From positions 11,282,069-11,346,068 of the forward strand of contig NC_091369.1 in assembly GCF_038502225.1 (NCBI RefSeq): a stretch of DNA of 64,000 bases. The letters are read 5' to 3'. The notes beneath the pieces were generated by a model that was not told where the DNA came from, ran no database searches, and saw nothing but the letters and a program-made list of their open reading frames with translations. Origin of the DNA: Cherax quadricarinatus (Eukaryota; Arthropoda; Malacostraca; Decapoda; Parastacidae). Shown here in pieces: positions 22,585 to 32,377 of this stretch (positions are counted from its first letter, which is position 1; every line of letters begins with the position of its first letter). The translations under genes and the position numbers were made by a program.

Positions 22585-22660
22585 GTACAGTGCAACAGCC
22601 TGATTGATCTATTCATCGACCAGGAGGCTTGGTCTGGGACCGAGCCCCTGGTGGAGGATA
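22585..22660 (+). mobile_element. L-B LINE 3' end fragment
   Basis: GCCTGATTGATCTATTCATC and ACCAGGAGGCTTGGTCTGGG, the diverged L-B 3' block. Confidence 0.5.
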
Positions 22661-22839
22661 ACCTCATGAATAGATCACATGTAGACTCGGTGGCTGAATC
22701 GACAGGTGGCCGTGGAGGTGTAAAACAGTAAAGTATAATCCTGTCTCTGACTCACGAAATCGTAATGACACGATTGCATAATTGTATAATCCTGTGCTTG
22801 TTTGTCTCTGGCATACCTAAAATTTTGTACACTTAAAGT

Positions 22840-22975
22840 GTCATGGGAAGCGCCAGGGTGCTGGTTCTTGTTTCAAGAAAGTAGACCTACCATCCCTTTC
22901 CTGGCATTAAACCATATTTGCTCGACTTCATCTGACGTTGTGCGACTCTTATGGTGTTAGCGCTTCTCCCTGAAT

Positions 22976-23014
<39 letters not shown>

Positions 23015-23016
23015 TT
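22840..23016 (+). repeat. TTA-repeat copy with (AAT)n tail
   Basis: Body diverged, but GTGCGACTCTTATGGTGTTA and GCGCTTCTCCCTGAATATAG precede (TAA)n at 22980-23015. Confidence 0.7.
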
Positions 23017-23209
23017 ATCTATCGTGATATATACATATCTAAATTATGATGTAGGTTAATTTAATTCTCTCCCAGCACATTTATTGAAATTGCAATGATA
23101 CTTGTAATAAATGTAATTAGATTGCATCACAATGTTATGCGTTCCTGGAGTTTGTCGGAATTTATTAGGCGTTTGCATTAATGTGTATTCGCAGAATCTG
23201 TATTAGATT

Positions 23210-23217
23210 ATCACAGT

Positions 23218-23252
<35 letters not shown>
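23210..23252. repeat. (TG)n microsatellite
   Basis: Almost pure TG from about 23215 to 23249. Confidence 0.95.
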
Positions 23253-23255
<3 letters not shown>

Positions 23256-23578
23256 GATACTGTGACAGCGTCGTGTGACCCTCCCGGGTGCTTCGTTTTT
23301 TCCCCATTAAAAAAATTTATAAAAATATTAAAAGGAACGAGTTTGCCAAGAGCTGCGTTTAGTGTTTAGGACAGTATTGGTTGATGCTCTCTCTCGTTCT
23401 CTATTAAATAATTATACTGACTTTTTATTTTTACCACCAGTGTCTAGCTGACCTGTGCATGCTGCTGCCTTTTCAAATGTTATGTGCTTATAGCGTTTCC
23501 AAACTTTTTTTTTTATTTTGGTCACCCCCGTCCTTAACGCTATAGCAAGCAATGACATTTTTGTCTCCGGTGAGTATT

Positions 23579-23621
23579 TGGTCTGTGAATCTGAAGAAAT
23601 TAACTTCAGATTCACAGACCA
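23579..23621. repeat. perfect 18-bp inverted repeat, 7-bp spacer
   Basis: TGGTCTGTGAATCTGAAG (23579-23596) and its exact complement (23604-23621). It is not part of a family I recognise. Confidence 0.9.
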
Positions 23622-23894
23622 GGACGATAGGTTAACCAACGTCAGATGCACGAACCACGAGTCCAGCGCAGCAGGACGCCGGGGGAGACTGGGACCAACC
23701 CTCCTATTCTTCTCCCGTTGAAATCGCTACTGTAGCCTTCGTGTGAAGATTTGAACGCTTCAAAGTTAGGCTCAGTAACCTCGTTGCCAGACGAGTCGCG
23801 CCTTAATTTGTTCTGTTTTGAGTGAATATAACTTTTTAAAGGTTCATGCAGCCTAATCCTTTACCCTTGATATACCTTTGATGGATTTGAGTTT

Positions 23895-23995
23895 TCCTAC
23901 TCCCAGAGCCTGGCCCCGGCCAGGCTTGTCTGGTGCTTGCCTGGTCAACCAGGCTGCCGCTGCTAATGGCCTGCTGTCCTATATATCTATCACAA
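23895..23995 (-). mobile_element. L-B-related LINE 3' end (second tail type)
   Basis: GAGCCTGGCCCCGGCCAGGC and TGCTTGCCTGGTCAACCAGG. The same block on the minus strand at 45755-45965 continues from a readable GPRLFN/SLPEDIRN-like LINE C-terminus. Confidence 0.6.
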
Positions 23996-24189
23996 CCTAG
24001 TTGATGTAGAATTTGAAGGCGCAGTATATATTTGTCAAGAAATTTTGAAAAAAAAATAAATATGTTCTGAAGCGTTACAGGTAACGTCGAAAAACTGACA
24101 AAAGGAACCTTATAAGGAAATTAACATAAATTGAAGAAAGGCTTTCTAACATGTGAATATCTGAACCATCATAAGAATGTAGATGGACA

Positions 24190-24500
24190 TATGCACACTT
24201 ATAGACACTGTGTAAACGTTTCGCCACTAGTGGCATTCTTAAGTGCTTCCTTAGTTTCTTCACCGTCTTTTACTGTTCATATGGTGTCAGTGTCACCATT
24301 CGTAGTCCGTAGCCGTCTTAAGAATGTATGTAGTGATCATTTGCTTCAAACATGGAGTTATAGACACGGTAGACAATGGATACTTAACCAGATGCTGTAT
24401 GAATCCTTTATTAGCGATATTTTACCCACTAAATGAACTTGAAACGCTCCCTGTGTAAGCGAAACGTTGCTAATGTTCTATACTGTTGTGTTTTATGTCC
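24190..24500. mobile_element. remnants of hammerhead-bearing elements
   Basis: Minus: GCCACTAGTGGCGAAACG (24218-24235) without a CTGANGA box. Plus: GTAAGCGAAACGTTGC near 24460. Roughly 240 bp apart and head-to-head, perhaps two arms of one eroded pair. Confidence 0.4.
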
Positions 24501-24774
24501 ATCGTGTCATTATTTTGTACGTCTGCTCTCGCAGCTTAACCAGGGCACCATGTCATTGAGATCCATGCCAGAAGACTGTCTTGTTTGCTGACGAATAAAG
24601 CACTACCACAGCACCATCATGTAGTGAGTGTGTTGTGCTCAGTGAGCACTTGGTGCCGACGCTCCTCAGATTGTATCATTCCTTTTATCTAGTGACGCTC
24701 TCCATTCAGCCGCCCTTAACAGTTACTGATCACCACAGCAACCAGTTGGTTAGGTTCTGACCTCCCTTCAAAGG

Positions 24775-24880
24775 TGTCGTTGATGCTGGTCTATCTGGAG
24801 TCCATGTCGTGGGTCACTGCCCCCGCGGCCGGAGCCCGGGCCAAGACCAGACCTCCCAGGCTGTTGGTGCCAACCCCACG
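24775..24880 (-). mobile_element. L-B LINE 3' end fragment
   Basis: GGAGTCCATGTCGTGGGTCA, GCCCCCGCGGCCGGAGCCCG and CCAGACCTCCCAGGCTG: the complement of the L-B terminal block. Confidence 0.6.
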
Positions 24881-25667
24881 CAGTGCAGCGTATTCATTCA
24901 CTGTTATTTTTACAGATACTGATACTCAATTTTAGATCAATACGGATACCATCAAAATTAGGTCGATACTCGGCACACGCCTAGTATATACCACAGCTCA
25001 GTTGATCATGAACTGACTCTAAAAGGTAGGAATAATGTTTGTCAGGAAACAGGACAAGTGTTCCCTGACGCGGGTCTTAGTCATATGATGATCCACAGCC
25101 GGAGCTTTTGGTTATCTGACAGAGGACTTCCGCTGGCTTACCGGTTCACCTCTTTAAAAATCATGGTTATAATTATAACCATTAGTATATTAACCTTGAC
25201 TCTAGGAACAAATCAAGTTTCCCATTGAAGACAACCAGAAGTACGTTGGAAATTCACCTTACATACGAAGGGCGCGTATCGAAGTCTTGGTCCTTTTATT
25301 AGGGCTGTTGATAAAAAAAATGAAGGTACCCTGCCCTTCTTGAAACTGATTTCTTATTTCTTTAGATGTGATATGACCCCATAAAGATTTAGCGCATCCC
25401 CCATGAATACAATCGGGTGTGACAAAAAGGGACGTGGGTCTTTCTGGGGACATTATTCAATTAAATTGAAAGATCCCGTGTCAGTTGTATTTGTTAATGA
25501 GCGCACTCAGCAACAGCCTGACGGAAAATAAAGTGACACCAGATTAACGGTCAGAGAATCGAACCTCCATCATTACTGCACTACCTCATACATACAAACA
25601 TTAATTTTAAGTATGTGTTACTTGGGAAAAAGAAATTACCTCCTCCCCTTAAGCCTTGACAGATTTA
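24881..25667. other. unassigned, with a partial TTA-repeat
   Basis: A partial TTA-repeat-like block (TATGACCCCATAAAGATTTAGCGC, read in two parts) at about 25360-25420, followed by AGAGAATCGAACCTCC near 25553. Nothing else supported. Confidence 0.4.
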
Positions 25668-25845
25668 AGATTTAGACACTTTGGGATTCTTTATGGTGGA
25701 AACGTTTCGCCAACAGGTGGTTTCCTCAGTCCAGATGAATGATGGAAGATGAGGAATTTAAGGAAGTCAGTACCTCAGTCTTCAGTCCATCAATCTTACT
25801 GCAAAAGTGTCTTTATCCTTCAACTTGTCGGTTTTCTTAACCATT
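25668..25845 (-). mobile_element. H1 element with intact core, collapsed pair
   Basis: Left end GACACTTTGGG; core at 25704-25729 (minus): CTGAGGA, AACCACCTGTTGGC, GAAACGTT, with CATAAAG downstream. The right end (25805-25845) is the terminal part of an opposite arm (AAAAGTGTCTTTATCCTTCA, then ACTTGTCGGTTTTC), so the second core has been lost. Confidence 0.7.
25704..25729 (-). ncRNA. H1 hammerhead-like core
   Basis: CTGAGGA (N7 = G), a CCA/TGG stem II, GAAACGT then T. GGA before the core can pair with TCC after it. Confidence 0.55.
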
Positions 25846-25884
25846 TCCATCACAGTTTTGACAACGTCTACTAATAATTCATCA

Positions 25885-26015
25885 TCCTTCAAGGAAGCTT
25901 CTCAACGCTGACGAGGAGCTCTTGAACCAAAGAATTAAAGCGTTCTACCATATCCTTTGATCAAACCATAGTGACCCCTGCGGCTCTAGTGCTTCACCAT
26001 AATAATTATAATTCA
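25885..26015 (+). repeat. TTA-repeat copy
   Basis: CTTCTCAACGCTGACGAGGA, GCTCTTGAACCAAAGAATTA and GTGACCCCTGCGGCTCTAGT in family order, ending near ATAATTATAA. Confidence 0.65.
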
Positions 26016-26019
26016 TGAA

Positions 26020-26300
26020 TTTCGTTTACGGCATCGGCAGAACCAAACCTAAAATAATATTTTACCCGAAAAAACATAATGTATAAAATAAAACAGAGAA
26101 CTGTAAAATAATTTTCACGTAAAAATAAATGCGCTGGATAAGCTATAATTTTTAACCAACACGGATTATATTTAAAAAAAATATAAAGAACAAAAAATTT
26201 TTACCAGATCAAAATAATCGTCATAAACACAATTATCATACACGGAAAAAAGGAATTATGAAAATGAAATAATTTTCACCGGGAAAATAGTGATTAAGCG
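26020..26300. repeat. degenerate AT-rich minisatellite
   Basis: AAAATAATTTTCACG/ACCGGAAAA-type segments recur every 50-60 bp with heavy decay. Confidence 0.45.
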
Positions 26301-26484
26301 AGAAAGTAATATATCCACGGGCCAGGTGACTAGATCAACCGGGCTGTGATTGTTATGTGGGTCAGCGAGCCGCTAGTATCAGTAGTCTTGTGGGACAAGC
26401 TGTGATCAAGGAACCCGGGCTTTAGATCGGGCGGTGAGCGTATAACAACCCTCATAACCGGCCACAGATATGTGCACCAGTCTG

Positions 26485-26750
26485 GAACACTACACATTGT
26501 ACACGGATGAACTTAGTTCTCATATGTCTGGAACATTGTACACGGATGAACTTAGTTCTCATACGTCTGGGACATTGTACACGGATGAACTTAGTTCTCA
26601 TACGTCTGGGACATTGTACACGGATGAACTTAGTTCTCACACGTCTGGAACATTGTACACGGATGAACTTAGTTCTCACATGTCTGGAATATTGTACACA
26701 GATGAACTTAGTTCTCACACTTCTGGAACATCGTACACTGGCGAACTTCA
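26485..26750. repeat. 39-bp tandem array, about 7 copies
   Basis: Unit ACATTGTACACGGATGAACT plus TAGTTCTCATACGTCTGGA. As 39 is a multiple of three, both strands keep open frames (88-114 codons) through it; these are artefacts of the array. Confidence 0.95.
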
Positions 26751-28049
26751 GACGTGCGACTATAATCTCCCTATTGTATATACCTACTGATATCTTACTC
26801 TATTTTTTTCATCTCTTTATTGATTTAAACTTTTTTTTTCTTCCAAGGTGAAATTTTTTTCTTAAACCTTTCATGCTTCACTGAACTCCCTTTTATTCCC
26901 TGTTCATACTAGCCTCTACATAGTTTATTTCCAAACTATTCTACTTCTACTACTGGTGTACATTCTTCTCTCTGACTACACGATGTAGATGTCTTTGCTC
27001 TCTGACCACATGACTTTCTTGATGTCATTAAGAAACTTGCCGTAGCTATCAAGTACAAAGATGTAATGAGGCAATGATTCCCAGTTCTTTATGCTCATAT
27101 CCACCTCTCTGGGTCAGACTTTTGTCTTTCCATTTTGCCACAGACTTTGCGAATATGCATTTACTATTATTTTCATGTTCCTTTTTTAAAGTGTTATTGT
27201 TTTCTTTCTCCGCGTTCTCTGCATCTGTGATCCACGATTTTTCGACTCTAAATTTTTCGCTCTTCGTAGCTCATTCTCTCGTCTTGGCTATCATCCCACT
27301 TTCATAAACTTTACCTACTCCTGTGTTTTTAACCGGACTTCACTCCAAAGCCAACTTCTGAAAAAACTCCTGTCTTTTGCATTCCTCATATTTCAAATCT
27401 ACAAAATCTAACACCCTTAGCCCTCTAGATATGAAAACTGCATTTCGTCTATCCAGTACACTTTGTAGTCGTCACTACTTTCTTTCATTGATGCTCTCAG
27501 TGTGTACGCCATTTCCTGCTCCTTCTATCTTCTCCAGTATTTTAAAACCGGCCGCACTCTCTTTGTTAGACTTAGCACAAAGGAAGTATTTGCCCTGCTG
27601 ACACTAATAGCGTAATTTTCTGTCATGTTCGAGACTCTAGCCCTCTCATGAACTGGTCTTCTTCTGAAACTATCTTCCTTTCTCGTCTTAAAAGATGCCG
27701 TCTTGTTGAATCGGCTCTTTGCTAACGTGAATTGTGGTTCCGGTTTTATTTCCTACCTTTCTCAATACATTGTCAAATGTTCTAAATCCTCGGAACACTC
27801 GTTACTTCATCTCTCATTGTCACCCTTTTCCTTGATTTGCCTTTCTATATTTCTTTAAATTTTCCTATCTTCAGGCTTTCTCCATAATTGTTTTTTTTTT
27901 CCCTAGCTTAGGCCATTAGGCTTTCTGCAGTTCTCTTAGTGTCTTCGTAAGCTCCTTCGGGAGTAAGAGGATGGAGTTACCCGCCTCTCCATTTCCTTGA
28001 GAAGTAATTTATCCCTATTAATACTGCTATTTCTTTTGCCGCTATTATT
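26751..28049. other. unassigned, pyrimidine-rich on the plus strand
   Basis: Several short open frames on both strands; on the minus strand 27100-27610 is fairly stop-poor, with a stretch reading KYFLCAKSNKESAAGFKILE. I do not recognise it. It may be a decayed transposon ORF or chance in purine-rich sequence. Confidence 0.3.
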
Positions 28050-28350
28050 TCTACTGCTTCTGTGATTATTATTATTATTAATACAACATTCTTACTCCTA
28101 TTATTGCTATTATTTGTATTACTATGCTTCTACTGCTACTACTACTAATGGTAGTACTGCTACTACTACTTGTAGTAGTAGTATTAGTGCTACTACTGCT
28201 AATAGTAATGATACTACTAGTAGCAGTACTACTATTACTAGTACTATTACTGTTACTAGAACTATTACTGTTACTAGAACTGCTACTGTGACTAGTAGTA
28301 CTACTATTACTAGTAGTACTACTAATACTACTAGTAGTACTACTGCTATG
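28050..28350. repeat. ACT/AGT triplet repeat array
   Basis: Alternating TACTAC, TAGTAG and ATTACT triplets. Because ACTAGT is self-complementary the tract can form many short hairpins. Confidence 0.9.
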
Positions 28351-28429
28351 ACCACAATCACCTTCGTTCTCCTCCTTCCTTATTCCCGACCTGTTTTAGG
28401 CTTTATAGTTTTTTTTTTTTTTCATTTTT

Positions 28430-28510
28430 CTCGCTGAGTGGTGACTTGACAATGGTCCAAGATAAACCAAAGCGTCGTCTAAATTTTCATCTGTAAGTGT
28501 GCGTTAATTG
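28430..28510 (+). ncRNA. H3 hammerhead-like motif, decayed
   Basis: GTGACTTGACAATGGTCC with TTGACAA at 28446-28452, a GGT/ACC stem remnant, then AAAGCGTCGTC. The GAAAC box has lost its G. Aligns with 5242. Confidence 0.4.
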
Positions 28511-28599
28511 TGAATTGTTCCAGCCTCGGTATTGTGTCTTTTTTTCTGTTCTTGATACAGTTGTCTTGATCCAGTTGATTTGTGGATAGAGCCCAGCTG

Positions 28600-28700
28600 C
28601 GAGAGATTCCATCTCGTCATTAGCGGACGGAGAATCGAGCCTCCAGTAATTATTGCACTGAATGACCCCACACAGGTTTAGCGCTTCATGTAAATTTTAC
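28600..28700 (+). repeat. short dispersed repeat, GAATCGAGCCTCC type
   Basis: CGGACGGAGAATCGAGCCTC and ATTGCACTGAATGACCCCAC, then AGGTTTAGCGCTTC. The same order occurs at 29630-29700 and in part near 25553 and 47840 (minus). It shares its last box with the TTA-repeat, so it may be a subfamily. Confidence 0.6.
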
Positions 28701-28844
28701 GTAAATCAGGGTTTAATTCGCAAACCCCCGTTTTCTTCTGTTAAATCGTTGAGCATCGCAATCCCTTAGTTGTTGACAACGGATCGACTAGCGACCTGAA
28801 AAACGGATTCACCAACGGACGGTCGGATTATTATTACTATTTTA

Positions 28845-28854
28845 TTATTATTGC

Positions 28855-28923
<69 letters not shown>

Positions 28924-29060
28924 GAGAAGTGTTAATGCCGTAAGTATCATGCAATGCTCGAGGAATGGGAGGTAATCAGGCTAGTTTCTTAGAAAGTGAG
29001 GTTAGCTTTGATTCCTTGGATCAGGAGCTCTTTGGCAGTATCATCACGCCTGTAAAAGGA
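28845..29060 (-). repeat. TTA-repeat copy headed by (ATT)n
   Basis: (ATT)n at 28845-28920, then AGTGTTAATGCCGTAAGTAT and the inverse-ordered body up to CTTTGGCAGTATCATC. An asparagine-run frame across it is a microsatellite artefact. Confidence 0.75.
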
Positions 29061-29099
29061 CGGGCAGTACAAGAAGAGCTCTATAATCCACTATAATTC

Positions 29100-29600
29100 C
29101 CTTAACTTTTCACCCAACGTTAATTTCTTCCCGTAATTTCCACGCTCAATTTTAAAATGACTCGTTACAGAATCTCTGACGGTAACAACGATTTTACAGA
29201 ATACTAAACTTAATGGGTTACAGAATCCTTAGCGGGAAAATTGTAGACAATCCCTAAAGAGAAAAAGAGGATTAGGTAATTCCTAACGGTAAAGCAGGAA
29301 TCAACGGAATATTTAACTTCAAAACGGAGTACGTAAGTCTTAAGGGATAAATGTACATTACAGGATTATTAATGGAGAAAGACTGATAACATAGCCAAGG
29401 ACTACAGAAGTTCTTAGAGAGGAAAATACGTATTACAAGATCTTTAACGGCGCAAAACTGATTACATAAACTACAGAAGTTCCAAGGGAGGGTAATACAT
29501 ATTACAGGATAGTTAACGGGTCAAGACTGATTACATAGCTAATCTCTAACGGGAAAAAACGATTATAAAAAATTAGGGCAAGACTAGATTACAAAATTCT
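29100..29600. repeat. degenerate minisatellite
   Basis: TTACAGAATCTCTGACGGTA, TTACAGAATCCTTAGCGGGA, TTACAGGATTATTAATGGAG and similar units recur about eight times with uneven spacing near 50-65 bp. Confidence 0.65.
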
Positions 29601-29629
29601 TAGCCCAAATAGGAAGCACGTGTGTCTCG

Positions 29630-29705
29630 CTCAGTAAACTGAGGATCGAGCCTCCACCGTCTTGCATTGAATGACCCACATGGGTTTAGCGCGTAACATG
29701 AATTA
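29630..29705 (+). repeat. short dispersed repeat, GAATCGAGCCTCC type
   Basis: AACTGAGGATCGAGCCTCCA, CATTGAATGACCCACATGGG and TTTAGCGCGTAAC: same family as 28600-28700. Confidence 0.6.
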
Positions 29706-29999
29706 GTTTCTTTTATTCTTAACAGAAACAAACGGACATTGGCTCTCTACTAATTATTATGGTTTTATTTGTTTATTTAATAAAGCGGAAACAACTGGAA
29801 TTAGTAATATTTTTGTTCGTAAAGTATATATTTATTTTTCTTGTAAACATAAATGTTATTTTGGCAATTACGATAAAAATTATGAATTAATATTCATGAC
29901 TGTAATTAATATCTGCATCGATATAAAAATAAATATCACAGTTAATAATAATAAACATGTATAAATTACTAAAATTCTCTCTCCTTGGGAGGGATTGTT
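29706..29999. other. unassigned, very AT-rich
   Basis: No feature seen. Confidence 0.4.
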
Positions 30000-30115
30000 G
30001 ATGTAAGGAATTGAACCTGTCCTTCCCTTGCATGGATCGAACCTGCGTGTCTCCCTTATTCTCTAGGAGCTGTATGACCCCTACAGGTTTAGCGCCTCCC
30101 TCTGAATACCAGATA
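30000..30115 (+). repeat. TTA-repeat copy
   Basis: AGGAGCTGTATGACCCCTAC and AGGTTTAGCGCCTCCCTCTG preceded by the CCTTCCCTTGCATGGATCGA box. Confidence 0.65.
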
Positions 30116-30236
30116 GGTTTTTTTTCTTCTTAAAATTTATTTTATTTTGATGATGGCATCATGCTACAGCTACCTATGATAACTTTGTGGCTGATGTATT
30201 TTTTGTAGTATCATAATGTTCATACAGCCAGCAGTA

Positions 30237-30338
30237 ACAGCCTGGTTGATCAGGCTCTGATCCACCAGGAGGCCTGGTCATAGACCGGGCCGCGGGGGCG
30301 TTGACCCCCGGAACTCTCTCCAGGTAAACTCCAGGTAA
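30237..30338 (+). mobile_element. L-B LINE 3' end fragment
   Basis: AGCCTGGTTGATCAGGCTCT through GGGCCGCGGGGGCGTTGACC to two CCAGGTAAACT-type terminal units. The best-preserved short copy in the window. Confidence 0.8.
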
Positions 30339-30539
30339 ACATCTGCAGCTCGTCTTCACACCACGTGCAAAGAACGTGCAGATTTTAACGCTGTCTGGGT
30401 TTACACAGGTGTCACGCTGCCAGACGTGTCGTGCCTTTTTGGGGGGTTGAATGTTAAATACATAGGAAACGTTGAGAAATTGACGCTGGGTAATGCGCAA
30501 GACAACGGATGATTTAAAAATAAAGTTGGAACAATGTGA

Positions 30540-30615
30540 ATAAAGAGAAGGATGGACGGGAGGCTCGAACCGTGGTCCCAAAATTGAGAGGCCCAGTGCT
30601 CTACCGCTCCGGCTA
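30540..30615 (-). repeat. tRNA-like sequence, SINE head
   Basis: Minus strand: TAGCCGGAGCGGTAGAGCAC (A-box-like, D-arm-like) and GGTTCGAGCCT (B-box-like, at 30561-30571). The anticodon arm is not well formed, so a tRNA-derived SINE or tRNA relic is likelier than a gene. AGTTCGAGCCTCCCGTCCA recurs at about 30840-30860. Confidence 0.55.
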
Positions 30616-30639
30616 CAGGACTTCTGATAGGGAAGTTTT

Positions 30640-30800
30640 GAGATTAAGACACATATGCAACATCTGGGTATCTTTATTGTAGACGTTTCGCCATCCAGTG
30701 GCTTTATCAATACAAATTCTAGGACATAACTTGAAGACAGTAGAACTATGTACAGAAGATGAGGTAATCAGTCCCTCAACCTAGGAGTAGGTGCGAAGAG
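30640..30800 (-). mobile_element. H1 element, single arm with intact ribozyme-like core
   Basis: Left end AGACACATATGCAACATCTG, then CTTTATTGTAGACG; right side GAGGTAATCAGTCCCTCAAC and CTAGGAGTAGGTGC. Same layout as other H1 arms. Confidence 0.75.
30685..30710 (-). ncRNA. H1 hammerhead-like core, TTGATAA type
   Basis: Minus strand: TTGATAA (30704-30710), stem II GCCA-CTGGA-TGGC, GAAACGT then C, then TACAATAAAG. Stem I is good: TTGTA before the core pairs with TACAA after the cleavage base. The NUH site is GTC. C3/G8 are replaced together by T3/A8. Confidence 0.65.
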
Positions 30801-30939
30801 CACCATAGTCGTGGAGATTTGGAAGCAGCACGAGCCTCCCAGTTCGAGCCTCCCGTCCACCCTACTGTTTATTCATTGACAGTCGTTTATTACGACTTAA
30901 TCAGAGTTCTTGGAACGATATCAGTATTATTATATGTTC

Positions 30940-31045
30940 GATGAAAAGCGCTATAGCTGTACGGATTATATAGCTCCTGGGATAATGGGGGACAATTTGG
31001 TTTAATCCAAGGAAGGGCAGTTACTGGCATGAAGACGCCAGCTTG
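30940..31045 (-). repeat. TTA-repeat copy
   Basis: AAAGCGCTATAGCTGTACGG, TATATAGCTCCTGGGA and AATCCAAGGAAGGGCAGTTA in inverse family order, ending in the TGGCATGAAG box. Confidence 0.7.
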
Positions 31046-31074
31046 AATAATAATTAGCGACACTATGTTAGGTA

Positions 31075-31260
31075 AAAGGGCACATGTACGACTAATGTGA
31101 CATTTTATTGTGGCAGCGTTTCCTTCTCCAGGAGCTTTGTAAAGCCGTTACAAACAGTACAGGGAAACAATACTGTGTCCCTGTATTGTATGTAACGGCA
31201 TAACAAAGCTCCTGGAGAGCGAAACGTTGCCACAATAAAATGTCGCATTAGTTGCAAATT
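31075..31260. mobile_element. H2 element, head-to-head inverted pair
   Basis: Left arm 31081-31160 and right arm 31175-31255 are imperfect complements sharing CACAATAAAATGTCGCATTA, GCTCCTGGAGAGC and CTGTATTG. The right arm keeps stem II GCTC/GAGC and GAAACGTT but its core reads ATAACAA; the left core reads TTTACAA. Probably both inactive. Confidence 0.7.
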
Positions 31261-32009
31261 AATATATTTACCAGAGTAACACTGGAGTTTCTCGCTGGTG
31301 TATTGACCTGGTCTGTTGTTATAACTTTTTGTGTATCATCCCCAGGTGTCATTTTCTGTGTTAAATGTACTGGTTTGTGCATCACTTCGTCGACAGTCGT
31401 GAATGACACTGTTTTCACTTTCTTCCATCACTTGGCACTTCCTTCCGCTACGTTACGTCATTCATTTGTCACTCTCACAATTCATCTAAATCTTTTGAGG
31501 CTTTATGGTTACTTTGATTTATTATTTTGACTTGTTATGTTTCTTCTCTCTTAACCCACAAGTTCGAAAGATTTTAGACGGTGTGTTGGTCCGTTCTTGA
31601 TTATTATTAAGTCATAACTGAAGGAGAAAAAGAAGCCAGAAGACAAGTTAGGTGAACAGGAAAGGAGAAATATGCAAGTTACGTGAATAGGTCAGAAGAC
31701 AGCAGTTGAAGAGCTGAATAATAAACCAGAAGACAGTTAAGAAAAGGTGTTGAGACAAGCAAGGTCAGGTTAAGTCCCGTGTTTTAGTTTGTTAATGGGG
31801 GTTTAAAGCCTGCCGTATATACCACTATACAAGAATACTTTAATCCCTAAAATAAGGATTAAATACTCAGCGTATATCCACTGAAAGAAATACACCTCTT
31901 GGTATGTATATCGTGTTTTCTTTAATTAGTTAGTGACTTTGACTTGTTTTTTTTTTTCACATCACTTTATAGAAACATTATGAAGAGTATATAAGTGTTG
32001 AACCCAACT
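31261..32009. other. unassigned
   Basis: No gene or known repeat. A poly-T run occurs at 31950-31958. Confidence 0.4.
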
Positions 32010-32176
32010 GGTCATGTCTTGCATCAGCATTGGTGGCCCCAGATTATTCAACATCTTACCAGAAGATATCAGAAACACGGCTGGAGCAAGTATAAACGTG
32101 ATGAATGGTTTTGAAAACCGACAAGTTGAAGAATTGAGACACTTACGCAACACATGGGAATCTTTATTGAAGAAAC

Positions 32177-32202
32177 GTTTCGCCACACAGTGGCTTCATC
32201 AG
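32177..32202 (-). ncRNA. H1 hammerhead-like core
   Basis: CTGATGA, GCCAC-TGT-GTGGC, GAAACGTT; mirror of 32352-32377. Confidence 0.65.
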
Positions 32203-32351
32203 TCCAATACAAAGTAGAAATGGGTAAGGAGAGTAGAAGTTTGAAGTAATCAGTCCCTCAACCTGGAATCGATGTGTTCAGTCCATCACTCTTGTAGGAA
32301 GTGAGTACCTCAAACTTCTCTTCTCCTTACCCATTTCTACTTTGTATTGGA

Positions 32352-32377
32352 CTGATGAAGCCACTGTGTGGCGAAAC
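32352..32377 (+). ncRNA. H1 hammerhead-like core, reference copy
   Basis: CTGATGA (32352-32358), stem II GCCAC-TGT-GTGGC, GAAAC (32373-32377), then GTT. In hammerhead numbering C3-A9, stem II, G12-A14, A15.1 and U16.1 are all present. Stem I: GA and TATTG before the core pair with TC and CAATA after it, across an internal loop. Stem III is only ACGT, self-complementary, without a loop, so cleavage in cis looks weak and a dimer would be needed. AATAAAG follows. Confidence 0.65.

Noticed and set aside
30542..30615. Functional tRNA gene on the minus strand
   Set aside because: D-arm and B box resemble a tRNA, but the anticodon arm and acceptor pairing are poor.
30174..30710. 178-residue minus-strand open frame
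   Set aside because: Built from an L-B tail, a tRNA-like block and an H1 arm; a chance fusion of repeats.
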